Source of the DNA: Halomonas sp.
Lineage (GTDB): Bacteria; Pseudomonadota; Gammaproteobacteria; Pseudomonadales; Halomonadaceae
Assembly: GCF_017983445.1 (NCBI RefSeq)
Contig: NZ_JAGOBJ010000007.1
Span: 226,553 to 290,552 of the forward strand
Reading direction: 5' to 3'
Length of the DNA stretch: 64,000 bases
In this document: one piece after another, positions 36,347-46,708 of the stretch
Numbering within the stretch: the stretch's first letter is position 1
Layout of the letters: each line of letters begins with the position of its first letter
Program-made: the position numbers and the translations under genes
Notes under the pieces: generated by a model
Seen by the model: the letters and a program-made list of their open reading frames with translations, nothing else
Databases searched by the model: none
Told to the model about the DNA's origin: nothing

Positions 36347-38035
36347 TTACGTCGAGACAGCCACTTCCTGAGTCGGCTTTCCGAGTCGTTCGCGTACGTC
36401 GCCGCGCACTGAACTACCCAACGAATCACGCATGGGAGGAACCGCCTGCTGCGTTAACACTACTTCCAACGGCGCGCCTGCCTCATCCAAGCGCAGCACC
36501 CATGCTATCTGCTCACTGGAAAAACGTACCAGTGTTCCGACCGGTAACGCTTTAAAATGTTCGATGTAGCGTTTTACCCAGTGCAAGTCGAATTGGTGCG
36601 GATGGCTTAAAAGGTGCCGATAAATCTGCTGGGTGGTTTTAGCGGGGCGATCAGCACGGTCTCGACGCATTGCTTCAATGACATCAACAACCGCGCAGGC
36701 CTTTGCAAGCTCATTGAGATCCTGTCCACTTAGGCCATCGGGATAGCCACTACCATCCAGGCGCTCATTAATTCCACCAATAACGGCCTGAACGATACTC
36801 GCCGACAGCCACTGACAATGCTGAAGGCGATCTATCAACAAGAAGACATGCTCGCTCATTGCCTGCCGGTGTGTGGCCTCGAAACTTGGCGCCCTAAACA
36901 CAACCTGAGGCACCAACACCTTGCCCAAATCGTGAATCAAGCCACTGGCAACAATCGCCTTGCGCGCTTCGCGAGGCATATTTGCCCCTACCAAGTCGAG
37001 CAGATGTACCGCAACGGCGATCCCATGACGTACCAGCAATGGCTCAAGTGACATACAGCGCGAGGCAAATAACAACGCCTCACGGTCTTCCTCATGAAGC
37101 GCCAGCACGCGATCCGCATTGCGCGATAATCGCTGACCATCAATTCCACTTCCCTGCTGCAAAAGCAACAGTTGAGCATTAAGATAGGCGGCCACTTTCA
37201 CGAGGCGACGCGCCATCGGCGTTGCATAATGTTTTATATCCCGTCGCCCGACACGCTCACTGTCTATACGTCGATTAGGCTGCTCGAAGAGCGGTGATGG
37301 CTGCCGATCCTCCTGCACTTCTTTTTTATAGCGGGCGGCTTCACGCTCTATTTCGCATACGAAATACCAAATCTGGCGCTCTTGCTCGGACGTAAAGTTC
37401 GCAAACTTGAACCCAACGCGCAGCAGATGCCTTTCTGAATCGACCTTTTGATGGCGGGCAATGCCATGCCCTTCAAAATAAGTACCGTCTGGAAAGCTAA
37501 GCGCAAGCTTAAGGGGAGCATCTGCTTCCGCCAATATACCGCTGGCGGTCATCGGCAGCTCCAACTGGCAACCTTCCTGAGAAATATCGCGCAGCTCGCC
37601 AACCGCTACCTCACCCAGCACACCAAATACGCTAGCCGTAACCGCCATTCCCATACGCAGCTCAGCCCGAAAGGACTCACGACGCTGTAGAACATCCATC
37701 GTCGCCGGGTAGTCGCTGCAACATAAAAAACGCCCCCCCGAATGGCGTGTTTCCGTCAACGTCAGTAGCGGCGTACGAGCCACTTTTCCATGGGCCTGAC
37801 CCTGCAGATAAAATGTTTCGCCACTTTGCAGGCGCCCAAGCAGGTAATTAACCGAGGACAAATCCATTACAAGCGCTTTATCAATATGCTGCTCCATCAG
37901 CACAATAGGCTCAGCGCGCGCTTCAGGCGACGCCATGCAAAGCGATACACCGCCATTTTCAATCATTGTATTTAGCAGAGATTCAATCACCATTGAGCTG
38001 GCAATTGTTTCATACTCATCTTGCTGCGCTAGCAT
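36347..38035 (-). CDS. YcgR-like PilZ protein fused to an HD-GYP-type domain
   Basis: A 562-residue protein. The N-terminal part (about 15-110) resembles the YcgR flagellar-brake domain. The PilZ domain (about 115-230) has the cyclic di-GMP binding pair RxxxR (R119-R123) and DxSxxG (150-155). The C-terminal part (about 330-500) is an HD-GYP-like phosphodiesterase fold with HDLGK (368-372) and GSGYP (428-432). The two histidines of the usual HHE motif before GYP are replaced (GINERLDGSGYP), so catalysis is doubtful. I infer a cyclic di-GMP effector acting on the motor. It is not in an operon with fliS, which has its own promoter downstream. Confidence 0.8.
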   Translation of the reverse strand: MLAQQDEYETIASSMVIESLLNTMIENGGVSLCMASPEARAEPIVLMEQHIDKALVMDLSSVNYLLGRLQSGETFYLQGQAHGKVARTPLLTLTETRHSGGRFLCCSDYPATMDVLQRRESFRAELRMGMAVTASVFGVLGEVAVGELRDISQEGCQLELPMTASGILAEADAPLKLALSFPDGTYFEGHGIARHQKVDSERHLLRVGFKFANFTSEQERQIWYFVCEIEREAARYKKEVQEDRQPSPLFEQPNRRIDSERVGRRDIKHYATPMARRLVKVAAYLNAQLLLLQQGSGIDGQRLSRNADRVLALHEEDREALLFASRCMSLEPLLVRHGIAVAVHLLDLVGANMPREARKAIVASGLIHDLGKVLVPQVVFRAPSFEATHRQAMSEHVFLLIDRLQHCQWLSASIVQAVIGGINERLDGSGYPDGLSGQDLNELAKACAVVDVIEAMRRDRADRPAKTTQQIYRHLLSHPHQFDLHWVKRYIEHFKALPVGTLVRFSSEQIAWVLRLDEAGAPLEVVLTQQAVPPMRDSLGSSVRGDVRERLGKPTQEVAVST

Positions 38036-38183
38036 GTTCGCCTCGTTTTACGATCGCGTTAATCGAAACTTATTGTTCAAAAGACTACTGCAACGTGGCG
38101 AAGCATAGCAGATGCTTTCTATTAAACGCAGATATTGTAACTACGCTGTTACATATCAGCTTCTCAGCATAGTTTGGCGTATA

Positions 38184-38210
38184 TAAAGTTTCCGGTGAAC
38201 CGGCCGATGA
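38184..38210 (+). promoter_or_regulatory. Sigma-28 promoter for flaG
   Basis: TAAAGTTT (38184-38191), 11 bases, GCCGATGA (38203-38210): one mismatch to the FliA consensus. The leader to flaG is about 100 bases. The spacer with its flanking G reads CCGGTGAACCGG, an inverted repeat. Confidence 0.88.
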
Positions 38211-38265
38211 TACTAGTGAAGTCCAATAAAGATGCCGGGCTGACATTACCTCAAACGAATAAAAC

Positions 38266-38279
38266 CTACCGGCCGGTAG
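38266..38279. repeat. 14-base perfect palindrome in the flaG leader
   Basis: CTACCGGCCGGTAG reads the same on both strands and lies between the sigma-28 promoter and the flaG start, a position suited to a repressor site or a short RNA hairpin. Confidence 0.7.
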
Positions 38280-38316
38280 CTAATAGTAGCGCTTACCTTT
38301 ATGGGGAATAGCCGTC

Positions 38317-38682
38317 ATGACACCATCACCTATCGATACGACAGCAACACTATCAATAACAACAAACTCTTTAACACCGCAACAGCGTCTGGACAGTACG
38401 CTAAATCAGTTATCTACGGTGCCCAGCTCATCATCTTTAACTGATTTAGAAAATGTGAGCGTTAAAACGGGCGAACTGGTTGAGCCTATTCAGCGCATCA
38501 ACACGGCCATGCGAGCACATGGATTAGAATTTGATTTCAGCGAGGAGTCATCACGAGTTGTTACCCGCGTCATTGATCGCGAGTCTGGAGAAGTTATCCG
38601 TCAAATTCCTGCAGAGGAAGTATTAGCCATTGCCGAGCGCCTGGAAGAAATGCAGGGTCGTCTTATTTCGTTAGAAGTTTAA
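38317..38682 (+). CDS. flaG: FlaG family flagellar protein
   Basis: Small protein (121 residues) of the FlaG family, which affects filament length or is linked to flagellin in polar flagellates. The N-terminal half is Ser/Thr-rich and probably disordered. The C-terminal domain has the conserved FSEESSRVVTRVIDRESGEVIRQIPAEEVL pattern. FlaG is usually encoded between fliC and fliD; here it is alone, with a strong sigma-28 promoter and no flagellin gene nearby. Confidence 0.88.
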   Translation: MTPSPIDTTATLSITTNSLTPQQRLDSTLNQLSTVPSSSSLTDLENVSVKTGELVEPIQRINTAMRAHGLEFDFSEESSRVVTRVIDRESGEVIRQIPAEEVLAIAERLEEMQGRLISLEV

Positions 38683-38708
38683 GAACAAGAACAGCGAGCG
38701 TTACATAA

Positions 38709-38743
38709 GCGCCATGACGAGCTTACTAAAATGGCGCGCTTTT
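38709..38743 (+). terminator. Terminator between flaG and fliE
   Basis: GCGCCAT (38709-38715) and ATGGCGC (38731-38737), followed by GCTTTT. flaG and fliE converge here. The 15-base loop is long, so strength is uncertain. Confidence 0.5.
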
Positions 38744-38776
38744 CAAGAGAGCTAAAGGTGCTAAAACTACAGGTTG

Positions 38777-39112
38777 TTACACCTGCATATTCATGACATC
38801 GCGATAGGCCGTTACCAAGCGATTACGCACCTGAAGCCCCATTTGGAAGGCAACGCTCGCTTTCTGCATATCGACCATTACATCGTTTAACGCAACGTTC
38901 GGCTCACCCGCCTGAAAGGCCATGGCTTTCGCATCCGCCGCTTTTTGCAGACGATTGATACGTTGAATTGAGGCCTGTAGCTCACTCCCAAAGCCTCCCT
39001 GCCCCACAGCAGTCGAGACGTGCTCACCCTTCAACGGCTGTGCTGCCGCCTGCGTGGCCATTCCCTGCATCTGCTGAAGTGCTGCCTGGATAGCAGGTGT
39101 ACTCATGGACAT
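38777..39112 (-). CDS. fliE: Flagellar hook-basal body protein FliE
   Basis: Connects the MS ring to the proximal rod and is among the first export substrates. The 111 residues end in the family signature [28 protein letters not shown]. It is transcribed divergently from fliF. The 249-base gap should carry both class II promoters, though I could not define an FlhDC box. Confidence 0.95.
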   Translation of the reverse strand: MSMSTPAIQAALQQMQGMATQAAAQPLKGEHVSTAVGQGGFGSELQASIQRINRLQKAADAKAMAFQAGEPNVALNDVMVDMQKASVAFQMGLQVRNRLVTAYRDVMNMQV

Positions 39113-39361
39113 GCCTCATCGGCTTCAAATGAAATAATGGGCAAAGCCTACCACTACCGGACACTCGCTCATACGAACAAATACGCCCTAAAAGCCAAGC
39201 TTTTCGTTCATTTATGCTCGACACACCTCAGGATAATGGCGCCCATCACAATTCCGCCCCATCTTCTTGGCGGATAACCGCGATTGACGGATATAGCCTA
39301 TGCCTTCTTTGGTGATGCGCCTGGGCCGACACCTGTTTTGCTTACCCCTATGGAGGGATGC

Positions 39362-41119
39362 ATGAGTGAAACCGGTGCAACGGCAGGCCGTCAAAGTAAT
39401 ACGACACAAAGTGCCTCCCGTAGTAGCTCAACAGACAGCGACTCAAACAGTTCATCACCAACTGAGCGTTTGTTAAAACAGTTGCGCGGCAACCCATTGG
39501 TCATCCTACTGATCGCAGGGGCTGCTTCAATTGCCGTGGTAGCAGCACTTTTCATGTGGGCAAGCAGCCCCGAATACCGCGTTCTCTACAGCAACCTCAA
39601 CGAAGCTGATGGCGGGCGGATCATTGCCGAGCTTGATAGCCGTGCTGTGCCCTATAAGTTTAGTGCTGGCGGCCAAGCACTGCTGGTACCTAGTGACCGG
39701 ATCCATACGTTAAGACTTCAACTTGCCGAGCAAGGCTTGCCCCGGGGCGGTAATGTCGGCCTTGAATTAATGGATACCCAGGCATTTGGTATTAGCCAGT
39801 TTGCCGAGCAGGTAAATTATCAACGTGGCCTGGAAGGCGAGCTTGCCCGTTCGATGGAATCACTCGGCCCTGTCGAACGCGTTCGTGTGCATCTCTCTTT
39901 AGCCAAACCGTCCGTGTTTATTCGTGACCGCGAACCAGCCAAGGCCTCGGTCATACTCACTCTGCTACCCGGCCGGGTACTGGGTGAGGGGCAAGTAAGC
40001 GCTATCGTGCATATGGTTTCCAGCAGCGTGCCTGAACTGGCCGCACAAGACGTTACGATCGTCGATCAAAACGGCCGCCTGCTGTCTGCCGATACCACGC
40101 GGGGTAGCGACCTTGATGGAACTCAGCTTGAATATATTGCGGAAGTCGAACGCTCTTATCAGCGACGCATCGAGCATATTCTTACCCCCATTTTAGGCAG
40201 TACGAATGTCCGTGCTCAGGTAGCTGCGCAAATTGACTTTTCGCGTCGAGAGCAAACATCGGAACGCTACGGCCCTAATCAGCCGCCGAATGAAGCGGCC
40301 GTACGTAGTCGCCAGCTTAGCCTCTCTTTCGATGGTGATGACCCATTAGCAAGCGGGATCCCGGGGGCATTAAGCAACTCTCCACCTGGCACTGCTCCCT
40401 CCCCCATCAATCAGCCTGAAGGTGAAGAAGGCGATGAAGATGTGCCGCCGGAAGCACTGCGCAGCCTGCGCCAGGAAGACGTGGTCAACTACGAGGTTGA
40501 TCGCAGTGTTGAGCATGTGCAGCAACGGTTAGGCCAGATTGAGCGGCTTTCCGCAGCAGTTGTAGTCAATTACCGTAATGTCATCAATGACGAAGGTGAG
40601 ATTGAGCAGGTTGCGTTAACCGACGCTGAAGTCGCTCAGATCGAGCGCTTGGTACGCCAGGCCATGGGCTTTTCTCAACTGCGTGGCGACCAGATTGAAG
40701 TGGTGAACTCACCCTTCGCCGACACCCGCGATGAAATAGCTGAATCTGCATGGTGGAAGCAGCCAGAGACACTCGCGATGGCAGGCACACTAGGACGTTA
40801 CTTGCTAGTTGCCTTGGCCGCGCTATTGATTTACCTGCTTATTCTGCGCCCCTTGATCAAGCGTTATACGCAGACACCGGTAACGGCGCCAACGGCAGTA
40901 CCTGGGCGTACGCTTGCCACCAGCGTGGGCGGTGAAGACGATGATGAGAGCGATGACGCTGTCGAAGGTGTTGATGACGATACCTATAGCGACAAACCCA
41001 AGCGCCGCCGTAAAACATCACTGTACGAACATAATCTCAATGACCTACGTGAGATGGCTCAGGAAGACCCTCGTATGGTCGCCATGATCATTCGTAGCTG
41101 GATGAATAATAATGAGTAG
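39362..41119 (+). CDS. fliF: Flagellar MS-ring protein FliF
   Basis: Forms the inner-membrane MS ring. The start is set at ATG 39362, five bases after GGAGG; the frame is open from 39284 but the extra residues are unlike FliF. This gives 585 residues. TM1 is near residues 45-65 and TM2 near 480-500. Between them are the ring-building motifs ([51 protein letters not shown]). The C-terminal tail binds FliG, whose start overlaps by eight bases. Confidence 0.97.
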   Translation: MSETGATAGRQSNTTQSASRSSSTDSDSNSSSPTERLLKQLRGNPLVILLIAGAASIAVVAALFMWASSPEYRVLYSNLNEADGGRIIAELDSRAVPYKFSAGGQALLVPSDRIHTLRLQLAEQGLPRGGNVGLELMDTQAFGISQFAEQVNYQRGLEGELARSMESLGPVERVRVHLSLAKPSVFIRDREPAKASVILTLLPGRVLGEGQVSAIVHMVSSSVPELAAQDVTIVDQNGRLLSADTTRGSDLDGTQLEYIAEVERSYQRRIEHILTPILGSTNVRAQVAAQIDFSRREQTSERYGPNQPPNEAAVRSRQLSLSFDGDDPLASGIPGALSNSPPGTAPSPINQPEGEEGDEDVPPEALRSLRQEDVVNYEVDRSVEHVQQRLGQIERLSAAVVVNYRNVINDEGEIEQVALTDAEVAQIERLVRQAMGFSQLRGDQIEVVNSPFADTRDEIAESAWWKQPETLAMAGTLGRYLLVALAALLIYLLILRPLIKRYTQTPVTAPTAVPGRTLATSVGGEDDDESDDAVEGVDDDTYSDKPKRRRKTSLYEHNLNDLREMAQEDPRMVAMIIRSWMNNNE

Positions 41120-42119
41120 CGCAACGACCACCATGACGGGCGCTCGCAAGAGTGCCATCCTTCTCCTGGCTCTGGACGAAGACAGTGCAGCAGAGGTCTT
41201 CAAATACCTGAATGCTAGTGAAGTACAGGACATCAGCATGGAAATGGCGCGCCTGAATCAAGTATCCCATGAGGATATGAAGGCCGTGCTTGAAGCATTC
41301 CACCGGGAAACGGAAGAGTTCGTCGCGTTAAATCTTAATTCCAGCGAACACATTCGATCTGTACTTACCAAAGCACTGGGTAGCGAGCGTGCCTCTAGCC
41401 TGATTGAAGACATATTGGAAACCGCGGGCGGCAACTCAGGCATTGATGCACTCAACCTGATGGAAGCCTCCATGGTGGCTGAGCTTATCCGTGATGAGCA
41501 CCCTCAGATTATTGCGACTATCTTGATTCATTTGGACCGCCATCAAGCAGCCGATATTCTTGAATTCTTTGAAGAGAAACTGCGCAACGATGTGGTGCTA
41601 CGTATTGCGACGTTTAGCGGCGTCCAGCCAGCGGCCTTGCAGGAGCTAACCGAGGTTCTGACCAGCATGCTGGATGGGCAAAATCTTAAACGCAGCAAAA
41701 TGGGCGGCGTAAGAACGGCGGCCGAGATTCTTAACCTGATGAACTCGTCTCAAGAAGAGACGGCTATCGAAACCGTTCGTGCTCACAGCGAAGATCTGGC
41801 GCAAAAGATTATCGACGAAATGTTCCTTTTCGAGAATCTGCTCGACCTGGACAATCGCGCAATTCAGATGGTACTGCAAGAAGTCGAAACCAACTCTCTG
41901 GTGGTGGCGCTCAAAGGCGCCCAGGAAGCCCTGGTCGACAAGTTCCTGCGCAATATGTCACAACGTGCTGCCGACCTGGTTCGCGAAGATATGGAAGCAC
42001 GCGGCCCGATACGCGTCTCGCAGGTCGAAACGGAACAGAAAGCGATCTTGCAGGTGGTGCGCCGTTTAGCTGACTCTGGTGAAATTGTCTTAGCGGGAGG
42101 AGACGATGAGTATGTCTGA
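41112..42119 (+). CDS. fliG: Flagellar motor switch protein FliG
   Basis: Rotor protein that meets the stators; 335 residues. The N-terminal FliF-binding domain ([25 protein letters not shown]), the middle domain with EHPQ-type sequence ([15 protein letters not shown]) and the C-terminal charged helix facing the stator ([19 protein letters not shown]) are clear. It overlaps both neighbours. Confidence 0.98.
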   Translation: MSSATTTMTGARKSAILLLALDEDSAAEVFKYLNASEVQDISMEMARLNQVSHEDMKAVLEAFHRETEEFVALNLNSSEHIRSVLTKALGSERASSLIEDILETAGGNSGIDALNLMEASMVAELIRDEHPQIIATILIHLDRHQAADILEFFEEKLRNDVVLRIATFSGVQPAALQELTEVLTSMLDGQNLKRSKMGGVRTAAEILNLMNSSQEETAIETVRAHSEDLAQKIIDEMFLFENLLDLDNRAIQMVLQEVETNSLVVALKGAQEALVDKFLRNMSQRAADLVREDMEARGPIRVSQVETEQKAILQVVRRLADSGEIVLAGGDDEYV

Positions 42120-42864
42120 TTCATCGCCTGAATTTGACCGCCACAGTAGCTGGCAGCGCTGGCAAATGGACGAACTTCCTACGTCAAGCAAAAGCAGTGA
42201 CCAAGCCGTTAGCGGGCCTACCGCCCATCAACGTAAAGTACTGGCCGCCCAAAAGGCGGCTGAACAGGCACATCAACGCGAACAGCAAGAGCGTGAGGCG
42301 ATTTATGAACGTCTTCGCCAAGCGGCTGAAGAGGCGGGTTATCAGGCGGGGTTCCAACAAGGTCTCGACGAAGGTACGGCAAAAGGTTTGGAAGAGGGCC
42401 GCCTTCAGGCTCGGGATGAATTACAAGAACAATCCCGTTTAGCGATAGCGCCTTTAGATACGCTGGCAAAGCAGTTTTCAGACGCGCTGGAACGCATTGA
42501 TGAAACCATCGCCCACGACCTTGTTGAGCTTGCACTGGCCACAGGTAAGCAGCTGGCAGGCGAAGCCTTGCAGGAAACACCCGAGCAGATACTCAACATC
42601 GTTCGTGAGCTTTTACACACCGAGCCGCCCCTGGTTGGCCAACAGCGTTTATGGCTAAACCCTGACGACCATGTCTTGGTAGAAGACCATCTGGGCACAG
42701 AACTCAGTGCGGCAGGCTGGAAATTACAGCCTGACGATCAGCTAGCTCGGGGTGGCTGCCGAATTACCAGCGCTCAAGGCGAACTGGATGCAACTTTTGA
42801 AAGTCGCTGGCATGCCATCCAGTCGCAGGCTCGTAAGCGCCATTCACCAAGTACTGCGTCTTAA
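42106..42864 (+). CDS. fliH: Flagellar assembly protein FliH
   Basis: Negative regulator and peripheral stalk of the FliI ATPase, 252 residues. The middle contains the GxxxG-type helix ([23 protein letters not shown]), a hallmark of FliH. The C-terminal domain resembles the ATP synthase delta subunit. It overlaps fliG by 14 bases. Confidence 0.94.
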   Translation: MSMSDSSPEFDRHSSWQRWQMDELPTSSKSSDQAVSGPTAHQRKVLAAQKAAEQAHQREQQEREAIYERLRQAAEEAGYQAGFQQGLDEGTAKGLEEGRLQARDELQEQSRLAIAPLDTLAKQFSDALERIDETIAHDLVELALATGKQLAGEALQETPEQILNIVRELLHTEPPLVGQQRLWLNPDDHVLVEDHLGTELSAAGWKLQPDDQLARGGCRITSAQGELDATFESRWHAIQSQARKRHSPSTAS

Positions 42865-42878
42865 TAGGCGAACGCGTA

Positions 42879-44273
42879 ATGAGTGACTCCACATGCCCTC
42901 ACCAGCATCGCTGGCATAAAGCCATCCGCCGAACCTCGCAGCGGATAAGCCATTTGCCGTGCTATCGCAGCAGTGGTCGCGTAACGCGAGCCACTGGTAT
43001 GGTCATTGAGGTAGTCGGGTTACGTGTGGCCGTCGGAAGCGCTTGCCGTATCGAGCTTCCTGGGCCGGATGGTCGCCTGGCCGATAGCCATAGACATGCC
43101 GAAGCTGAAGTCGTCGGTTTCGCAGGCGATAAGCTTTTTTTGATGCCACTCGAAGAAATTTCAGGGTTAATGCCCGGTGCCCGCGTCTCTCCGCTGGGTG
43201 ATGGAAGTGGCCACAGCGCACGCCGCTTTCCCATTGGCGATGAGTTGTTGGGCCGTGTATTAGACGGTAACGGTAAACCGCTGGATGATCGCGAGGGCCT
43301 TGAAGATGTGCCCCATGCCACGCTTGGCTCAGCACCGCTTAATCCTCTTTCGCGAGCACCTATTGAGGATCAGATCGATGTGGGCATCCGCGCAATCAAT
43401 GCGCTTTTAAGCGTTGGCCGAGGCCAGCGGATGGGGCTATTTGCAGGCTCTGGGGTAGGTAAATCGGTGCTGTTAGGCATGATGGCACGTTACACCAAGG
43501 CCGATGTGATCGTAGTCGGACTAATTGGGGAACGGGGTCGAGAAGTACAGGATTTTATTGATCATATTTTAGGTCCTGAAGGCCGTCGTCGCTCGGTCGT
43601 GGTAGCCGCGCCAGCAGATACCTCACCACTTCAGCGACTACAGGGTGCGGCTTATGCAACGCGTCTTGCCGAAGGCTTTCGTGATGCCGGCCGCAATGTG
43701 CTGCTCATTATGGATTCATTAACACGTTATGCCATGGCCCAGCGCGAGATTGCCCTTGCCATTGGCGAGCCTCCCGCGACAAAGGGCTATCCGCCCTCCG
43801 TATTTGCCAAACTGCCAGGCCTTGTTGAGCGGGCGGGCAATGCTGAGCGTGGAGGCGGCTCGATTACGGCTTTTTATACCGTTCTTACCGAGGGCGATGA
43901 CCAGCAGGATCCGATTGCCGACTCAGCTCGGGCAATTCTGGATGGTCATATTGTGTTATCTCGCGGTTTAGCCGAAGCCGGCCATTACCCAGCGATCGAT
44001 ATTGAAGCCTCGATCAGTCGCGCCATGACGGCGATTACCACGCAGGAACAGCTACAAGAAGCTCGCCTTTTCAAGCAGATGTTTTCCCGTTATCAGCGCA
44101 ATCGCGATCTGATTAGCGTCGGTGCTTATAGCCCAGGGCATGATCCAAGGCTTGACGAAGCGGTGAGTCTTTTCCCTACGCTGGAGCGTTTTCTTCAGCA
44201 AAACATTAATGAGTGTGCAACGCTTGAAGACTCACACCAAGCACTGCATGCCGTGGTGGGAGGCCGAACATGA
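42879..44273 (+). CDS. fliI: Flagellum-specific ATPase FliI
   Basis: Hexameric ATPase of the export apparatus, 464 residues. Walker A is [15 protein letters not shown], Walker B is in [18 protein letters not shown], and the family sequence [18 protein letters not shown] follows. The N terminus is slightly Arg/His-rich and binds FliH. Its stop overlaps fliJ by four bases. Confidence 0.98.
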   Translation: MSDSTCPHQHRWHKAIRRTSQRISHLPCYRSSGRVTRATGMVIEVVGLRVAVGSACRIELPGPDGRLADSHRHAEAEVVGFAGDKLFLMPLEEISGLMPGARVSPLGDGSGHSARRFPIGDELLGRVLDGNGKPLDDREGLEDVPHATLGSAPLNPLSRAPIEDQIDVGIRAINALLSVGRGQRMGLFAGSGVGKSVLLGMMARYTKADVIVVGLIGERGREVQDFIDHILGPEGRRRSVVVAAPADTSPLQRLQGAAYATRLAEGFRDAGRNVLLIMDSLTRYAMAQREIALAIGEPPATKGYPPSVFAKLPGLVERAGNAERGGGSITAFYTVLTEGDDQQDPIADSARAILDGHIVLSRGLAEAGHYPAIDIEASISRAMTAITTQEQLQEARLFKQMFSRYQRNRDLISVGAYSPGHDPRLDEAVSLFPTLERFLQQNINECATLEDSHQALHAVVGGRT

Positions 44274-44722
44274 GCCATTCGCAACTTGCGATGTTAACGG
44301 GATTAGCCAAAGATGCCCGCGATCAGGCGGGAAAGCTGCTTGCGCATGAACGACAGACTGAGCAGCAGACTGTCGCCCAGCTGCAATCGCTTAGCCAGTA
44401 TCGCGCCGAATATGCTGAACGTTTGCAAAAGGCGATGAGCGAAGGTATCGACCCTGCCACCATGTACAATTACCAGCAGTTTTTAGCCTCGCTTGATGCG
44501 GCGTTAAGTCGTGCCCGCCAAGCATTAATTGCTCAACAGCAGCGTGTCCAGCAGAGCCAGCAACACTGGCAGCAAGAGCAGCGTAAACTCTCTTCCTACG
44601 ATACGCTGGCGACGCGCCGGCTATCAGAAGAGCACCGCCGTATTGAGCGCCATGAGCAAAAAACCAACGATGAGCTGGTGACAGGCCGCTTGGCTCGCCA
44701 ACGTAACGAGAAACCGCATTAG
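44270..44722 (+). CDS. fliJ: Flagellar export protein FliJ
   Basis: Coiled-coil stalk that links the FliI hexamer to FlhA; 150 residues, almost entirely helical, rich in Gln, Arg and Glu. The identity rests on composition, length and the place between fliI and fliK. Confidence 0.88.
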   Translation: MSHSQLAMLTGLAKDARDQAGKLLAHERQTEQQTVAQLQSLSQYRAEYAERLQKAMSEGIDPATMYNYQQFLASLDAALSRARQALIAQQQRVQQSQQHWQQEQRKLSSYDTLATRRLSEEHRRIERHEQKTNDELVTGRLARQRNEKPH

Positions 44723-44741
44723 CGGCGCCGAGGGATAGTAT

Positions 44742-46049
44742 ATGAATATACAATTATTGCTTTCAGGGACTCAAAGCCAAGGCGCTTCCTCGGTCACCAA
44801 GCAGACGCTATCCAGCACCCTGGAATCGTCACAGGGTGTTTTTCGCCAAGCGCTTTCTCAAGCTGCCAACGCGCCGTCGCGCTCTGCCCAGGCTCATTCA
44901 ACCTCCAGCGACCCAACCGCTACAGCACGGCAATCTCTTGGCTTTGAATTCAGCGAACAGCCGCTTTCCTCACTCTTGTCAGGGGATGGTTATGCGGTAA
45001 CGGATGAAGCGTTGACAACGCTTGATGAAATTGCTGCTCGGATGGACTTGGTTGCCTTGTTCACCGACATACCGGCTGCTGATACATCTCTTGAGGACAG
45101 CCCTGCGCTGGAAACGCTTATTGAGCAGCTCTACATGAGTGAGGATCAAGTCGCGGGGCTTCTGAATGCACTCGGCATACGCTATCAAGCTGAGCAAGCA
45201 TCAGGGCTTACAGAGTCGCTAGCGAGTCTTACGGAAGATCAAACTGGTCAGCTTATTAACGCACTAAGCGCCCTGTTAGCATCGCCTCAGAATAGCGGCA
45301 CTCTTCAAACGCCTGCTCCATTAATTAATAGTCAGAGCGTCTTTCCTCAGAATTTGCCGAACCCTCTTCATGCTACTCCAACCGCCTTACCAAATCAGGC
45401 CGCTCCGTCTGTAAACAGCCCGGAGATCTTGGCACGACTTGGAACGCTGGCACTATCGACACAGGCAGAAAGCCAGGCCACGCTGTCTACATTAGAAGAT
45501 AGGGATTCATCGCTGCGCGCCGGTCAAATAGCCACGGCGTTGTCAGGACATACAGCGCTTGGCAACCCTCCTGCATCAGCTCCGGGGGCTTCCATGGTGC
45601 ATGCTTCAATGAACACGCCTGTGAATAGCCCTGCCTGGCCTGCACAGCTTGGTCAGCAATTGGTTCAGTTTGCGCAACGCGGCGGAGAACAGCAGGTGAA
45701 AATGCAGCTGCATCCGGCGGAGCTTGGCCCTCTTTCCATCACCCTAAAAGTAAGTGAGCAAGGTACACAGGCGCATTTTTTATCGTCTCATATGCAGGTC
45801 CGCCAGGTGATTGAGCAGGCCATACCTCAGCTTCGTGAAGCACTTGCCGAGCAGGGCATTTCATTAGGGGAAACGTCCGTTGGCGAGCAGCATAGCTCCA
45901 ATGAGCAAGCCTTTGCCCAAAACGGCAGTCCGGCAGGATCAAATACAAATAACGGCGATAGCGTTTCAGGAACCGATAGTGGCGCAGTGACGCCTGCGAT
46001 AGAAAATCATTCTATAACGCTTGATGGCCGAGTTGATCTTTACGCTTAG
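44742..46049 (+). CDS. fliK: Flagellar hook-length control protein FliK
   Basis: Secreted ruler that triggers the FlhB switch when the hook reaches its length. The 435 residues have a long Ser/Ala/Gln/Pro-rich N-terminal part and the conserved C-terminal Flg_hook domain (VKMQLHPAELGPLSITLKV...QVRQVIEQAIPQLREAL). This is the main FliK; a divergent relative is at 34112-35335. Confidence 0.93.
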   Translation: MNIQLLLSGTQSQGASSVTKQTLSSTLESSQGVFRQALSQAANAPSRSAQAHSTSSDPTATARQSLGFEFSEQPLSSLLSGDGYAVTDEALTTLDEIAARMDLVALFTDIPAADTSLEDSPALETLIEQLYMSEDQVAGLLNALGIRYQAEQASGLTESLASLTEDQTGQLINALSALLASPQNSGTLQTPAPLINSQSVFPQNLPNPLHATPTALPNQAAPSVNSPEILARLGTLALSTQAESQATLSTLEDRDSSLRAGQIATALSGHTALGNPPASAPGASMVHASMNTPVNSPAWPAQLGQQLVQFAQRGGEQQVKMQLHPAELGPLSITLKVSEQGTQAHFLSSHMQVRQVIEQAIPQLREALAEQGISLGETSVGEQHSSNEQAFAQNGSPAGSNTNNGDSVSGTDSGAVTPAIENHSITLDGRVDLYA

Positions 46050-46111
46050 CATCAACGAAATGGATAGCGGCGTGCGATTTACATACGTGAAAAACAGCTA
46101 AACCAAAAGAT

Positions 46112-46130
46112 AGGCTCGCCAAGCGAGCCT
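46112..46130 (+). terminator. Hairpin between fliK and fliL
   Basis: AGGCTCGC, CAA loop, GCGAGCCT, followed by GTTCATTTC. The stem is strong but the T-run poor. The 162-base gap suggests that fliL starts a new unit. Confidence 0.5.
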
Positions 46131-46211
46131 GTTCATTTCATCACTCACAGCCATATTAGGCATAATGCTTAACCAGTGGCATGTGTAGCGATTATGGGAA
46201 CGGAACGACAA

Positions 46212-46688
46212 ATGGCTGAAAAAAGCGGTGGCTCTAAAAAACTGCTCTGGATAATGATTATTCTAGTGCTCCTCTCCTCTGCAGGCGCGGCTGCCGCCAT
46301 TTATATGGTGCTTGACCAGCGAGATGGCCATCGCACTGAGGAAGGTGCCCAGCCGACGGCAGAACGCGAGCCACCTGTGTTTACCCGCATTGATCCCTTT
46401 ACGGTCAATCTTGTCGATGACAGCTATGGTTCTCGCCTCCTGTATACGGGCATCACGCTGCGTGTGGGTAATGATGAGAGCAAGGCGATTATCGAAGAAC
46501 ACATGCCTCAGGTGCGTAGCCGGTTACTGATTTTACTTTCGGGTAAACAGGCAAGCGAACTCACCTCGGTTGAAGGCAAAGAGCAGCTCGCACAGGCCAT
46601 TATCAGCCGTCTCGGCGTTCCGTTAACGGAAAACCAGCCGCCGCTTGATTTACGCGAAGTGCTGTTTACCGAATTTATTGTGCAATAA
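46212..46688 (+). CDS. fliL: Flagellar basal body-associated protein FliL
   Basis: Single-pass inner-membrane protein that surrounds or stabilises the stator. The start is set at ATG 46212 (MAEKSGGSKKLLWI, 158 residues). In-frame starts at 46176 and 46194 exist but give atypical leaders. TM is at about residues 10-32, and the periplasmic domain has FTRIDPFTVNLVDD...RLLYTGITLRV. First gene of the fliL-M-N-O-P-Q-R run. Confidence 0.93.
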   Translation: MAEKSGGSKKLLWIMIILVLLSSAGAAAAIYMVLDQRDGHRTEEGAQPTAEREPPVFTRIDPFTVNLVDDSYGSRLLYTGITLRVGNDESKAIIEEHMPQVRSRLLILLSGKQASELTSVEGKEQLAQAIISRLGVPLTENQPPLDLREVLFTEFIVQ

Positions 46689-46708
46689 GCCGGGAACTGG
46701 AGCCGTTC

